Shown piece by piece: positions 30,607 through 38,886 of a stretch of DNA of 41,491 bases. Every line of letters starts with the position of its first letter. The stretch's first letter is position 1. The position numbers and the translations under genes were made by a program. Under the pieces are notes generated by a model. The model worked only from the letters and a program-made list of their open reading frames with translations. It had not been told where the DNA came from and searched no databases. The stretch is taken from positions 1 to 41,491 of the IMG/VR virus record IMGVR_UViG_3300042115_000064; one strand, written 5' to 3'. The stretch is from a virus.

Positions 30607-30966
30607 TCAGACTTCTGGCATCTTGCCTGCGCAGAGAGCGCTGATCCCCTGCTGCACTACCTCTACCCCATCAGGGTACAGGGCCTTTGCAAGCAGCTTT
30701 CCATCTGGGTGCCACGCAAACGCCTCAAAACCCGAGTAGCCGCCAAAGCCATTCTTTGCGTTGAACTCACCGCATACGATCGGAGACAGGCCCGAGCCGG
30801 TATCGAGCTGAACAACCCTCACCTCCCGAAAAATCACTGAATCCGGATCTTTGGCGATATGTCTAACCGCATCCTCTGCCTTTCCGACCAGATCGCTCTG
30901 CGCCGATCCACAGCCGGCCAAACACAGCGCGACCACAAGTGAGAGAGCTACCTTGCACATGTTCAT
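30607..30966 (-). CDS. Small lipoprotein at the end of the early operon
   Basis: 119 residues. Signal peptide with lipobox LAGC (16-19), so a lipidated C19. The mature part reads DLVGKAEDAVRHIAKDPDSVIFREVRVVQLD and has two cysteines that could pair (VCGEFNAKNGFGGYSGFEAF; ISALCAGK). This resembles small envelope lipoproteins of unknown function in proteobacteria. It overlaps the Mor gene by 4 bp and ends at the terminator. An envelope lipoprotein among early regulators suggests a moron, for example one acting in superinfection exclusion; this is inference. Confidence 0.82.
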   Translation of the reverse strand: MNMCKVALSLVVALCLAGCGSAQSDLVGKAEDAVRHIAKDPDSVIFREVRVVQLDTGSGLSPIVCGEFNAKNGFGGYSGFEAFAWHPDGKLLAKALYPDGVEVVQQGISALCAGKMPEV

Positions 30967-31394
30967 CGTCCAACTTCTCCAAGATCGAGTCTTCCTTGCA
31001 CCCTCGACAGGTGCAGCTCCCGCTGCTCGCGGATGATCCGGTAGACGCTAACCTCCGTCAGACCATGCCTCTGCGCCAGCTCGGTGATGTTACCGCGCTT
31101 GGCCTGCCTGTAGATTTCTGCGTCCCGGAGGGCGTTCCGCAATCGAACGCCCCTCGGGATGTAGATCTGGCGTCCGCCTGCATAGTCGCCCTGAGCCAGT
31201 ACAGCGGCAATGGCGAGGCGGGTGGCCTGAGCCTCATCTATCCCCAATCGGCGGAATGCAGCCTCAAGCACAGCGACCAAAGCGACAAGCATGCCCTCCC
31301 ACTGGGTGTCGGGAAGCTCGTAGCCCCCGCGCTCGATCAGATCGAGTGCGCCTTCACCGTCTGGCATTTCTAGCAAGTCGCGTTGGTCAACCAT
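30963..31394 (-). CDS. Mor/C-type late transcription activator
   Basis: 143 residues from the ATG at 31394 with GGAG 7 nt upstream. An acidic N-terminal dimerisation part is followed by the family hallmark GGRQIYIPRGVRLRNALRDAEIY and a helix-turn-helix NITELAQRHGLTEVSVYRII. In Mu, Mor turns on the middle promoter and C the late ones. Only one such gene is seen here, so it probably switches on all late units via the shared elements at 30541, 21902 and 16759. Confidence 0.93.
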   Translation of the reverse strand: MVDQRDLLEMPDGEGALDLIERGGYELPDTQWEGMLVALVAVLEAAFRRLGIDEAQATRLAIAAVLAQGDYAGGRQIYIPRGVRLRNALRDAEIYRQAKRGNITELAQRHGLTEVSVYRIIREQRELHLSRVQGRLDLGEVGR

Positions 31395-31999
31395 CACAAC
31401 TCTCCGAATTTCTCATGGGCCTTGCGGCGTTCTTCCTCAGCTTCATCTGGGCTGAACTGCTCGAATTCCTCCATCTGAGCAATCCACGCCAACTGGCGCT
31501 GCAGCTTTGTTTCTGCGTTAGGCGATGGGTCGATACCAACGGTTCCTGTCGTGCGCGCCAGGTGCCTGCCCGATCGCGCATCGTCTTCGCGCTTGCGCTC
31601 CGCCGCTGCGTCCTGCTTGTCCGCCAATCCATAGACCACGGCGCGCAGGTAGCCGTGTGAATCCAGCGGCAGCGAGATAGCCGACCGCTGAGCGAGCATC
31701 TGCTCAATGCCCGCCGTCCAGACTGCTGGGCCTGCAGGGCGGCGGGCGCCCGTGCGTTCGTCCTTGCAGACGTCACCCGTTGCGACCAGCTCCGCCACGT
31801 CCTGGGCGATCTTTACCGCCCGCTGCAGTCGAAGTGAACTCTTCGGTGGCTTGAACAGCCCGAGATAGCCCAGGACTGCCTTCGCCAGCTCCTTGGTGGG
31901 CATCTCGGCCATGGTCATTGCCAGGCGCTTGCCGTCCTCTTCGACAAAGAAGGTGGCGATGTGACCTTGGCAGCCACATTCGGGGCATGTCGCTTTCAT
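31394..31999 (-). CDS. Early protein with N-terminal zinc-binding motif
   Basis: 201 residues. Starts MKATCPECGCQGHIATFFVE, a C-x2-C-x-C-x2-H cluster that may bind zinc. A helical domain follows (TMAEMPTKELAKAVLGYLGLFKP) with basic SSLRLQRAVKIAQDVAELV, then WTAGIEQMLAQR and a charged C-terminus (MEEFEQFSPDEAEEERRKAHEK). The wording resembles conserved Mu-like early proteins of unknown function. It overlaps both neighbours (31996..31999 upstream, stop at 31394). Confidence 0.78.
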   Translation of the reverse strand: MKATCPECGCQGHIATFFVEEDGKRLAMTMAEMPTKELAKAVLGYLGLFKPPKSSLRLQRAVKIAQDVAELVATGDVCKDERTGARRPAGPAVWTAGIEQMLAQRSAISLPLDSHGYLRAVVYGLADKQDAAAERKREDDARSGRHLARTTGTVGIDPSPNAETKLQRQLAWIAQMEEFEQFSPDEAEEERRKAHEKFGEL

Positions 32000-32274
32000 C
32001 CTTCATGCCCCAGTAGACGCGGCTTCCGAGTCCGGGCAGTGGGTGCGGGCGTCTCTACTGATGCCCGGACGTTGCGCGGGGAGACCATCTGCATCTCGCA
32101 GCGCGGCCGCTCGCCGGCAACCCAGTTTCCATAGCCCCGCTCCATGTCGTGCTCGACCTCGACGGCATTGCGCAAGAGCGCCATCGCTTTGAGCCCGTCG
32201 GTGGCAGGCATCAGCACCTGCACGAACCCAATGGTTACGATGCAGCAATCCTTCATTTCCCGCTTTGCGCTCAT
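31996..32274 (-). CDS. Small early protein, hypothetical
   Basis: 92 residues from an ATG at 32274 with a strong GGAAGGGGG ribosome site. It begins MSAKREMKDCCIVTIGFVQV, with VLMPATDGLKAMALLRNAVEVEHD next, and has a basic proline/threonine-rich end. No domain recognised. The 4-bp overlap with the next gene (ATGA at 31996..31999) supports it. Confidence 0.68.
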   Translation of the reverse strand: MSAKREMKDCCIVTIGFVQVLMPATDGLKAMALLRNAVEVEHDMERGYGNWVAGERPRCEMQMVSPRNVRASVETPAPTARTRKPRLLGHEG

Positions 32275-32326
32275 CGCGCGCCCCCTTCCATATTCGTTTC
32301 AGTCCAGGTATTCAGCATGGTCTTCG

Positions 32327-32581
32327 TCAGTTGACCCGCAGGTCCTTCATCGTGAGGAACGGCGGGCTGTCCAGGCTGCGGATCGCCTCAGCCAGGAACT
32401 CCCGCACAAACGTGTCTTGCTGGCCACCCGCTCGCAGCAGCTCAACCGCGATCAGGGTCATCTGCGTCAGGTATGGGATGACCTGCGGCGGGGGCAGCTG
32501 GGCAACCCGTTCAAACGTCGTTTGCAGCGCTTCCTTGGTGGCGCCCTTCATCGCTTCTTCAAACAACTGTTGGTTGGTCAC
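32327..32581 (-). CDS. Small early protein, hypothetical
   Basis: 84 residues from a GTG at 32581 that overlaps the GemA stop (GTGA); the longer frame upstream is read-in. Helical throughout: LFEEAMKGATKEALQTTFER, then PYLTQMTLIAVELLRAGG and FVREFLAEAIRSLDSPPF. No motif recognised. Confidence 0.65.
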   Translation of the reverse strand: MTNQQLFEEAMKGATKEALQTTFERVAQLPPPQVIPYLTQMTLIAVELLRAGGQQDTFVREFLAEAIRSLDSPPFLTMKDLRVN

Positions 32582-33006
32582 GTCTTCTTCCCTCGGTTCG
32601 CGTCGATCTGCAGGGCAGCGATTAGGCGGTGCAACTGGTCCCCTTTGAGCCACTCCAGGCGATCCACCTTGAACATGCGATTGGCCATGGCCAGCGCGTA
32701 GCTCCAGGGACGGCCGGCGTCAGCCAGGAGCGCCTCGATCTTCTGCAGCATCGGGGTGTCATCGACCGTCTCCGGCCGGCCCGGAAAGGCAGCGCTGCCG
32801 TCCGCCTTCTTGGCGCCAGTGAAGCCCAGGCGTCGCAGCTCGCTAATGACCTGGTCGCGCTCACCGACCGACATGCGAGCGGTCGAATCCTTGCCGGTCA
32901 CGCGGCGCAGCAGGTCCCGGTAAGTGACATCGTCCAGCCCGAGCTGCGTAGCGGCCAGATGGATCTTGGCGATCTGCGCCCTGCGCGGGTCCTTCTTAGC
33001 CGTCAC
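32578..33006 (-). CDS. gemA: GemA-family regulatory protein (Mu gp16, DUF1018)
   Basis: 142 residues. Pattern DPRRAQIAKIHLAATQLGLDDVTYRDLLRRVTG (5-38), then SVGERDQVISELRRLGF, and a C-terminal part MLQKIEALLADAGRPWSYALAMANRMFKVDRLEWLKGDQLHRLIAAL, all typical of the family. Mu GemA is an early protein that alters host gene expression and supercoiling. Start overlaps the DUF2786 gene by 4 bp. Confidence 0.92.
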   Translation of the reverse strand: MTAKKDPRRAQIAKIHLAATQLGLDDVTYRDLLRRVTGKDSTARMSVGERDQVISELRRLGFTGAKKADGSAAFPGRPETVDDTPMLQKIEALLADAGRPWSYALAMANRMFKVDRLEWLKGDQLHRLIAALQIDANRGKKT

Positions 33007-33725
33007 GGGATCACCTCCAACTGGCGTGCGCCCATGCCCAGGCCTTGATTGAGCCGGGCCTGTTCGCCTGCCTTGAAGCCCGCCCAGCGGTCGTTGTCGC
33101 TGGCCCGGCCCTTGGTGATCGACTTGCCCGCTGTGGTGCCGAGCTGGCCATGCCGCAGCGTGATCGCCGCGTCGATCGCGGCGCGGCGTTCCTGGCTCAT
33201 CTCCTGCTGGGAGAACAGACGTCGGAGCGCCGCCACGAAGCCGCGAGCGAATTCCTCACCGCGCCGATCACGGTTCGCCTGCTTACGGATGCGCCGGGTG
33301 TGCGCGGCCTTGCCGCGCTGCAGCTGGCGACGCAGCACCGCGAAGGCGTATGCGGCCACTTCAGGGTCGGAGCCCGTGCCATAGAACTCCACTACTGTCG
33401 TTCCCATGACCGTCACCGAGCCGGAGCGGACGCCCAGGCAGCGGCGGCGCTGGATGACCAGCGAGCAGCGATAGCCCTCCGCGACCAAGCCCGCCAGGGC
33501 AACCAGGGACTGCGGGATTTCGCCGCCACGGTATCCGGTCGCCGCCTGCGAGGAGCCGACCTCAGCAGATGCAGCATCTGCCTCGCTCAGGCCGTGCTGT
33601 TCCATCAGGGCACGGGCCTGCCGCAGCGCTGTCGCCGCTTCGGTCGGGTTGTCGGAGGCCGCCAGGCGCAGACACGCCTGGATCTTGCGGAGCGCGCTGG
33701 CCCGCGAGACGTTAGGTGCAGTCAT
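33003..33725 (-). CDS. DUF2786 family early protein
   Basis: 240 residues. The DUF2786 block is at about 10-48: LRKIQACLRLAASDNPTEAATALRQARALMEQHGLSE. A second domain follows (about 75-175: PQSLVALAGLVAEGYRCSLV, VEFYGTGSDPEVAAYAFAVLRRQLQR), then a basic helical end (RRIRKQANRDRRGEEFARGFV, DNDRWAGFKAGEQARLNQGL). Found in early regions of Mu-like phages and in plasmids; molecular function unknown. Overlaps both neighbours by 4 bp. Confidence 0.9.
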   Translation of the reverse strand: MTAPNVSRASALRKIQACLRLAASDNPTEAATALRQARALMEQHGLSEADAASAEVGSSQAATGYRGGEIPQSLVALAGLVAEGYRCSLVIQRRRCLGVRSGSVTVMGTTVVEFYGTGSDPEVAAYAFAVLRRQLQRGKAAHTRRIRKQANRDRRGEEFARGFVAALRRLFSQQEMSQERRAAIDAAITLRHGQLGTTAGKSITKGRASDNDRWAGFKAGEQARLNQGLGMGARQLEVIP

Positions 33726-34006
33726 GCGCCCACCGCCCGGTCTTCAAACCGCACCAGATTGGGATGCTGCGGGTGGCGGCGCATCACCCACGGGAAGACG
33801 CCTTCGCCCCGCATGCTGATGTACTCCATCGCGTCCCGGACCATCGACACGTCTTCGTCGTAGAGCCTCGGCGCATCCAAGTCGTAGTGCTGGACCCCGT
33901 CGATATAGACGTCCTTGGCAAACAGCTCGATGTCGCTGCGGACGGTCTTGTCGGCAATCTCCGCAGCGAGCTGCACGAACTCCTGATAGGAATGCTGCTC
34001 GGCCAT
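33722..34006 (-). CDS. Small acidic early protein, hypothetical
   Basis: 94 residues: MAEQHSYQEFVQLAAEIADK, then LFAKDVYIDGVQHYDLDAPRLYDEDVSMVRDAMEYI and FPWVMRRHPQHPNLVRFEDR. D/E-rich in the middle. No family recognised. Lies 1 bp after the DUF3164 gene stop at 34008 and is coupled to the DUF2786 gene. Confidence 0.68.
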   Translation of the reverse strand: MAEQHSYQEFVQLAAEIADKTVRSDIELFAKDVYIDGVQHYDLDAPRLYDEDVSMVRDAMEYISMRGEGVFPWVMRRHPQHPNLVRFEDRAVGA

Positions 34007-34007
34007 G

Positions 34008-34622
34008 TCACACCCCCGCCATGTCGAGGGTGATGGGCTGATACTTGCCCTTGTCGTCGCGCTCGTAAACGCGCACGTAGGACTTGCTTCCCACCACCTG
34101 GACGGCTTGACCGATTGCTTCCATCGCTCGCTGCCAGCGGTCGTCCTCGATTTTCAGGCGGCGCAATGACAGAACCTGACCGGTCCGGATGTTGCCCTGG
34201 TTGTCGAGGCGGAAGGCGTCATTGATGATCGCCCGGATTTCAGGGCTTGCATCCTCGGTCCACTCGGTCAGGCAATCATCGATCAGCGCTTTGGCGGCCT
34301 GCAGACGCTCATCGAACCGGATGCTCTCCTGGATCTGGCGGATGATCTTGTAGCGCCCGTCGAACGTCATCAGGGTCACGTTGCCCTTCTTGCCGCCGAT
34401 CACGACGCGGTACTGCTCGGCGCTCAGCTGGACGAACGCAGCAATGTCAGCATGCGCGCGCAGCTTGAACGCAGCCAGTGCCGCATGCAGGCGCTTGGCC
34501 TCGGTAACTAACTCTTCGACCAGGTCATCGCGTGCCTGGTCGATGGGGCGGATGTTCCGCTCCGGCACCAGGTTGCCCCTGGCGTCCTGCCTGTAGCCGA
34601 CTGGAATGGTGGCGGCTTGCAT
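34008..34622 (-). CDS. DUF3164 family early protein
   Basis: 204 residues from the ATG at 34622 with GGAG 9 nt upstream; an ATG at 34637 has no good site. The family's opening is clear: TIPVGYRQDARGNLVPERNIRPIDQARDDLVEELV. It continues LTEWTEDASPEIRAIINDAFRLDNQGNI and ends KGKYQPITLDMAGV. DUF3164 proteins lie in Mu-like early operons near the transposition genes. Their role is unknown. Confidence 0.88.
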   Translation of the reverse strand: MQAATIPVGYRQDARGNLVPERNIRPIDQARDDLVEELVTEAKRLHAALAAFKLRAHADIAAFVQLSAEQYRVVIGGKKGNVTLMTFDGRYKIIRQIQESIRFDERLQAAKALIDDCLTEWTEDASPEIRAIINDAFRLDNQGNIRTGQVLSLRRLKIEDDRWQRAMEAIGQAVQVVGSKSYVRVYERDDKGKYQPITLDMAGV

Positions 34623-34644
34623 CGTATTGGTCTCCATTTCGTGA

Positions 34645-35136
34645 TCAGCGGGCAACGGTGTCGGCTGCCGCGCGGGCGGCGCGATTGGCGTCCAGTAGGT
34701 GCTGGATCGCCTTGTGAGGCAGTTCTTTGCTGCAGGCATCGGCCAGCACGTCGTCCAAGTCCTGGGTGATGGCATTGATGCGGTTGCGCAATCCAATCGG
34801 GTCATCCTGACGGGCTGGGCTCGGGGACAACGGCGCAGGCACGTTGATCGTTACTCTTCCCTGGTCGAGGTCGAACGGGGGCACGCGTGCGACAGCTGTC
34901 GCGACCTGGCTGAGGCGCACCAGGGAGTGGATCGCCGCGCTGCCTACGCCCTTGGTCTCCAGCTCGCCCTGTCGCTGCAGCTCCAGCACTGCAGCGACAC
35001 GTTCTGCTGCGGGCACGTCCTCCAGGGCATCCCGCAGTTGGGCTGCGGTGAGCATGCCGCCCGTATCCCTGGCGGTGGCGACGACGCGGCGCCGCACCTC
35101 TGCTTGCTGTTCGTCGGTGAAGGGGGTGTTGTTCAT
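34645..35136 (-). CDS. Early protein, hypothetical (winged-helix-like N-terminus)
   Basis: 163 residues. The N-terminal part TDEQQAEVRRRVVATARDTGGMLTAAQLRDALEDVPAAERVAAVLELQRQGELETKGVG reads like a small winged-helix domain. A proline-rich linker (INVPAPLSPSPARQDDP) and a C-terminal helical region (LRNRINAITQDLDDVLADA) follow. No named family recognised. 24 bp separate it from the upstream gene. Confidence 0.7.
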   Translation of the reverse strand: MNNTPFTDEQQAEVRRRVVATARDTGGMLTAAQLRDALEDVPAAERVAAVLELQRQGELETKGVGSAAIHSLVRLSQVATAVARVPPFDLDQGRVTINVPAPLSPSPARQDDPIGLRNRINAITQDLDDVLADACSKELPHKAIQHLLDANRAARAAADTVAR

Positions 35137-35160
35137 TTCCTATCTCGGTTCGCTGTGGAC

Positions 35161-35451
35161 TCAGTGGCGGGTCTGGATGGCCAGGGAACAGACTTCCCAT
35201 TCGATCTGGCACCCGAAGAAGGGCGCGGCCATCACAGCTCGCTGGACCATCTGGCCCGCACCCTTGCGGACGTGCTGCACGCCAGCCAGGAAAGCGTGGT
35301 CACGCGGCGGGTCGATCACGATCAGCGGCTTTCCGCCAGTGATTGAGATGGACCGGGGGACGCAGCCATGGCCGGCGAGCTGGGAAACGGCGCCCTGGGC
35401 GGTCTTCAACAGGTCATCGAAGGTGGGCATTGCCTTGGTCGAGCTGTTCAT
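35161..35451 (-). CDS. Small early protein, hypothetical
   Basis: 96 residues: MNSSTKAMPTFDDLLKTAQG, then ISITGGKPLIVIDPPRDHAFLAGVQHV and a C-terminal FFGCQIEWEVCSLAIQTRH. The strand-strand-helix look is compact but matches no family I know. Starts inside the 4-bp overlap with the gene upstream (35448..35451). Confidence 0.66.
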   Translation of the reverse strand: MNSSTKAMPTFDDLLKTAQGAVSQLAGHGCVPRSISITGGKPLIVIDPPRDHAFLAGVQHVRKGAGQMVQRAVMAAPFFGCQIEWEVCSLAIQTRH

Positions 35452-35666
35452 GCGGGAAACCCTCTCTGTACGGTGGCGTGGGCTTTGGATTGGTTGGCGA
35501 GCTGGAGCAGCTCGCCGACCGTGAGGGCGTCAACCTGGGCGCCGCGTTCGGCGATTGCCTGGATGACGTGGCAGCGCTGGGGCAGTGCTTCCTTGCGTTC
35601 GAGCTGGCTGATGCCTGCAAGGGCACTGATCAGGTCGGCGGTGATTCGGGGAATCTGCGCGCTCAC
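35448..35666 (-). CDS. Small early protein, hypothetical
   Basis: 72 residues, all helical: ITADLISALAGISQLERKEALPQRCHVIQAIAERGAQVDALTVGELLQLANQ. It directly follows the MuB-like gene with a 4-bp ATGA overlap. No family recognised; possibly a small partner of the transposition proteins, from position alone. Confidence 0.65.
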   Translation of the reverse strand: MSAQIPRITADLISALAGISQLERKEALPQRCHVIQAIAERGAQVDALTVGELLQLANQSKAHATVQRGFPA

Positions 35667-36637
35667 GCGGTGATAGCCCCCAGCTCATTCGCCGCGTAGC
35701 GGATCGACTCGCAGCACATGCGCTTGTTGTTCGCCTTGGCGTAGACCGCTGCCAGCCGTAGCACCTTGTTCAGCACGCGCAAGGCGCCGGGGCGGTCCGC
35801 AATCTTCCGAACTTCCTCGCGGCAGCTGGTGTCGGTGATGTTCCAGGCGTCGATGATTGCGTCCGCATCGCCCTTGACGGCCTTGTGGACAATCAGGCGC
35901 TTGCCAACGCGGCTGTAAAGGCGATCGAGGAACGGAGCGCGGTTGCCGCCAGTCATCTGGGAAATCACCCTCTCGTTGCCCACCAGCACCAGGCCGATGC
36001 CGGTCTGGTCGTTGATCGCGCGGACCTGGTCCAGAGCCTGCACGGTCAGGTGCTGTGCTTCGTCCAGGATCAGCAGGCCGTTGGTGTTGCGGACCTTCTG
36101 GAAGATGGCGCGTTGGATGTAGGCGGCGGTGTTGACCAGGTCGCGCAGACCCATGACGCCGGCAATCTCCTGCAGGCAAGTCAGCACGCCACCGGTAGCC
36201 GGAGTCAGTTCAACGTGCCAGACGTTCGGGTTGACGGCGGCATAGCGCTTGTTCGTGACCGTCTTACCGAGGCCTGCGCCGCCCGCGATGACGGCGATGT
36301 CGCCGGCCATGTGGGCGTACTGCAGCACGGCACGTAGCTTTTCGCTGGTCGGGGTGCGTACATAGTCTGGGCCTTCGGGGAGGGCGCCGTTGCTGATGCG
36401 CTCATCGCGGGACGCGAGCCAGCCAGAGAGCTTGCGGGCCACGTTCTGCTGGTTGCCGCCGTAGGTGCCGCCCAGGAACTGGGAGAGCGTGGCGCTACTC
36501 AGGTCCGACTCGCGCGCCAGACGGGCCTGACTGAGGTTGGTGTCTTCCTGCAACGTGATGCGCAGCCGTTCCCGCAGGTCGGCAAGCTGTTCGGGATTCA
36601 GTTCTTCGGGAGTGATAGAGGTGACGGCCAGGTTCAT
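35663..36637 (-). CDS. Transposition target-selector ATPase (MuB-like, AAA+)
   Basis: 324 residues from the ATG at 36637 with AAGGAA 9 nt upstream, close to the Mu B length of 312. An N-terminal helix-turn-helix region (LSQARLARESDLSSATLSQFLGG, about 35-57) precedes the ATPase. Walker A is GGAGLGKT (109-116), Walker B LLILDEAQ (168-175), and sensor I LVLVGNERV (about 196-204). MuB polymerises on target DNA with ATP, delivers it to the transposase, and keeps the element from inserting into itself. The frame stays open upstream to 36892. Confidence 0.93.
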   Translation of the reverse strand: MNLAVTSITPEELNPEQLADLRERLRITLQEDTNLSQARLARESDLSSATLSQFLGGTYGGNQQNVARKLSGWLASRDERISNGALPEGPDYVRTPTSEKLRAVLQYAHMAGDIAVIAGGAGLGKTVTNKRYAAVNPNVWHVELTPATGGVLTCLQEIAGVMGLRDLVNTAAYIQRAIFQKVRNTNGLLILDEAQHLTVQALDQVRAINDQTGIGLVLVGNERVISQMTGGNRAPFLDRLYSRVGKRLIVHKAVKGDADAIIDAWNITDTSCREEVRKIADRPGALRVLNKVLRLAAVYAKANNKRMCCESIRYAANELGAITA

Positions 36638-36892
36638 CGTGAGCGGTTCCTTGGATTGGTGCGGGTGCAGCGGGGAGACAGGTGGAAGGGGCGGACGTTT
36701 CAGCGAGGCCAGTCTCGATTTGCGGCGGATGACACCGCCGCCAGCCTCTGTGGCCTTGGGCCGTATTCGGTTATCGACACCGGAGCGCAGCCGCAGCTGC
36801 GCTTGGTGCCTGGGCGGGTGTGATCCCTCGTTACGGATGCGCTGCAGGTACGCTTGGCGCCGCTGGTAGCCGGTGGCGAGGCTCGTTTTCAT
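36638..36892 (-). other. Open 5' extension upstream of the MuB-like start
   Basis: The MuB frame is open from an ATG at 36892 that overlaps the transposase stop by 1 bp. It would add 85 residues, MKTSLATGYQRRQAYLQRIR and onward, rich in R, K and P (KRPPLPPVSPLHPH). This could be a basic N-terminal extension of MuB, a separately translated leader, or untranslated. The overlap favours translation, the composition is unlike the rest. Confidence 0.45.
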
Positions 36893-38886
36893 CAGGCCTC
36901 CCCATCGGTTGCGCTCCAGAGGCTGTTGCGCTGCTGCTCGGACTGCATGCGGTCCATCAGCGACACAAAGGCCGTCTGGTTGTCGTCGGTGCCGGTGCGC
37001 TGCTGCACGATGCGTTCGGCTTCCTCGGTACGCGGTGTCTTGCGGCGGCCGAACATCGGCGCGATAACGCCCGCCTGCGGCAGTTCTTCGGGCATCGGTG
37101 AGGGCAACTGAGCGGCGACCTTGGACACTTCCATCCGACGCTCGGCGTCCAACTGCTTGCGAGTGGCCGTGCGATAGTTCTTCTTGGCGCGGGCGTGTTC
37201 GCGGGCTGCGCCGGTATCAGCGAACCCGACAGCCGCGATGCACTCGGCCTGGCCGATATACACGTTGGCCAGGGTGTAGGCCTGCACCGCCTGGTGCAGC
37301 TGTTCGGGGTCAAATCGGAGCATCAGCTTCTGGCCCGCGTAAGGTGCGATTGCTTCGCTCCAGTACCGATTGCCGGACAGGCGCACCGAGCCGTCGCGGC
37401 GGTCGCCGATCACGACGTCGGTCGACAGCAGCAGCTCGCGCAGCTGTTCGGGCGTGGCCTTGCGGATCGGCGCCTTGGAATAGCTCTCATGGAACGCGGC
37501 GTCGAAGCTGCGGCCAGCAGCGGTACGGGTGCGCCGACCTTCGCGGGCGTTGTGCGCGGCGATTTCCTCGTTGACCACCCTGACAAATTCGTCCAGGGCG
37601 ATCGCCTTGCTGCCGTAGTTCTCCGGCTTGGCGTCAGGCTTGTTGCCGGTGTAGGCACCCGCGAACGCGGGGTGCTTGGCGATGCGGTCGCAGAGGTCAC
37701 GCCATGCGCGCTCGATCGGCTTGGCCTGGCCGTGGTACGGCGTTGCCCAGTGAATCTCACAGCCCATCGCGGTCAGGACGCCGGTCGGATCATCCTCGCG
37801 GACCTTGAAGCGGAATCGATTCTTGGTGCCGCCCGTGAGCATCTTCGAGGCGAAGCCGCGACCGTTGTCCAGCCAGACCTTCGACGGGATGCCGTAACGC
37901 TCCATCACGTCACGGAACGCGAAGCGCGCCAAGTCGGCCGACTCGGTCTCAGCGATGCGGTAGCCCAGCAGCTTGCCGCTGTAGAGGTCCTGCACGCCGA
38001 CCATGATCGGCCGCGCCACCGTGCCATCGGGCCACTTGGCGAACACGTCGAACTTGTGGCCGTCGCTGTTGACCGCCTCCAGGGCATGAAACACAGAACG
38101 GTCACGCTCCTGGGTCGGGAAGGTCTGATCGAACTTCTCCTGGCCCTGGCGGGCCAGCACCAGCACTGCACGCGGCAGTTCCGCGTCGATACGGCGCTGG
38201 AACGTCTTCAAGCACGGCAGTGCCGGCCATTCCGACTTGATGGCGGCGATGCGCTTCAGGCGGTCGTAGCAGCTGCTGGCAGTGGGTGCTTCAACGCGGA
38301 GATAGTCCGCCTTGAACAGATCCCATGCCTCGGTCGGGATCTCGACCCGCGCAGTGCGGCCGGTGTAGGCCGGCACCAGCATGGCCAGGCGGTGGTGCTT
38401 CTCGACCTTGGCTACCAGTGCCGCCCAGCGGCCAAGGCTGGCCACGCTGGCACCGCCAACGTTCTCGCGCTGCAGTTGTGCAGCGACCAGGGCGCGCGCA
38501 TCCATGACTGACCGGCCATCGGCGACCAGCTGATCTACCGCTTGCAGAGCACGCAGGCGGCGGTGCGCTTCGTCTTTGAGGTGCTGGGGCACGGCTTCGT
38601 ATCGCTTCCAGGCAGAGGCGATGGCGTCCGCGCTGGACTGCCGGGGTGTGGTCGGGGCAACTACGGGTGCAGTGGCCTGCGTCGCCAGAGCTACCGCCGC
38701 CTGCATTTCGAGCGGGAGGCTGGAGACGGCAAAGATGCGCTGTTGGCCACCACGGACGGTGCGGGACTCAAACGGCCACTTTTCGCGGTTGGCACGGATT
38801 TCGATCGCGCGCTTGGACTTGCCGAGGGCACTGGCCAGCGAAGCCAGATCGATGCTGCCCCGATTCGGCACGGAACCGTCAGCCAT
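36892..38886 (-). CDS. DDE transposase (MuA-like)
   Basis: 664 residues, the same size as Mu A (663). It cuts and joins the phage ends to target DNA for integration and replicative transposition. The N-terminal winged-helix domain (about 12-60, IDLASLASALGKSKRAIEIRANREKWPF) would bind the internal operator/enhancer. The middle helical domains bind the end repeats. The catalytic RNase H fold has D275 (VNSDGHKF), D340 (VWLDNGRGF) and E392 (KPIERAW). This spacing is near that of Mu A (D269, D336, E392). C-terminal residues about 560-664 are basic then acidic, as needed for MuB contact. Start overlaps the upstream stop by 1 bp (TAATG). Confidence 0.96.
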   Translation of the reverse strand: MADGSVPNRGSIDLASLASALGKSKRAIEIRANREKWPFESRTVRGGQQRIFAVSSLPLEMQAAVALATQATAPVVAPTTPRQSSADAIASAWKRYEAVPQHLKDEAHRRLRALQAVDQLVADGRSVMDARALVAAQLQRENVGGASVASLGRWAALVAKVEKHHRLAMLVPAYTGRTARVEIPTEAWDLFKADYLRVEAPTASSCYDRLKRIAAIKSEWPALPCLKTFQRRIDAELPRAVLVLARQGQEKFDQTFPTQERDRSVFHALEAVNSDGHKFDVFAKWPDGTVARPIMVGVQDLYSGKLLGYRIAETESADLARFAFRDVMERYGIPSKVWLDNGRGFASKMLTGGTKNRFRFKVREDDPTGVLTAMGCEIHWATPYHGQAKPIERAWRDLCDRIAKHPAFAGAYTGNKPDAKPENYGSKAIALDEFVRVVNEEIAAHNAREGRRTRTAAGRSFDAAFHESYSKAPIRKATPEQLRELLLSTDVVIGDRRDGSVRLSGNRYWSEAIAPYAGQKLMLRFDPEQLHQAVQAYTLANVYIGQAECIAAVGFADTGAAREHARAKKNYRTATRKQLDAERRMEVSKVAAQLPSPMPEELPQAGVIAPMFGRRKTPRTEEAERIVQQRTGTDDNQTAFVSLMDRMQSEQQRNSLWSATDGEA

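Noticed and set aside
37195-38511. 438-codon plus-strand frame opposite the transposase
   Set aside because: Shadow of the transposase gene, which carries a complete DDE set on the minus strand.
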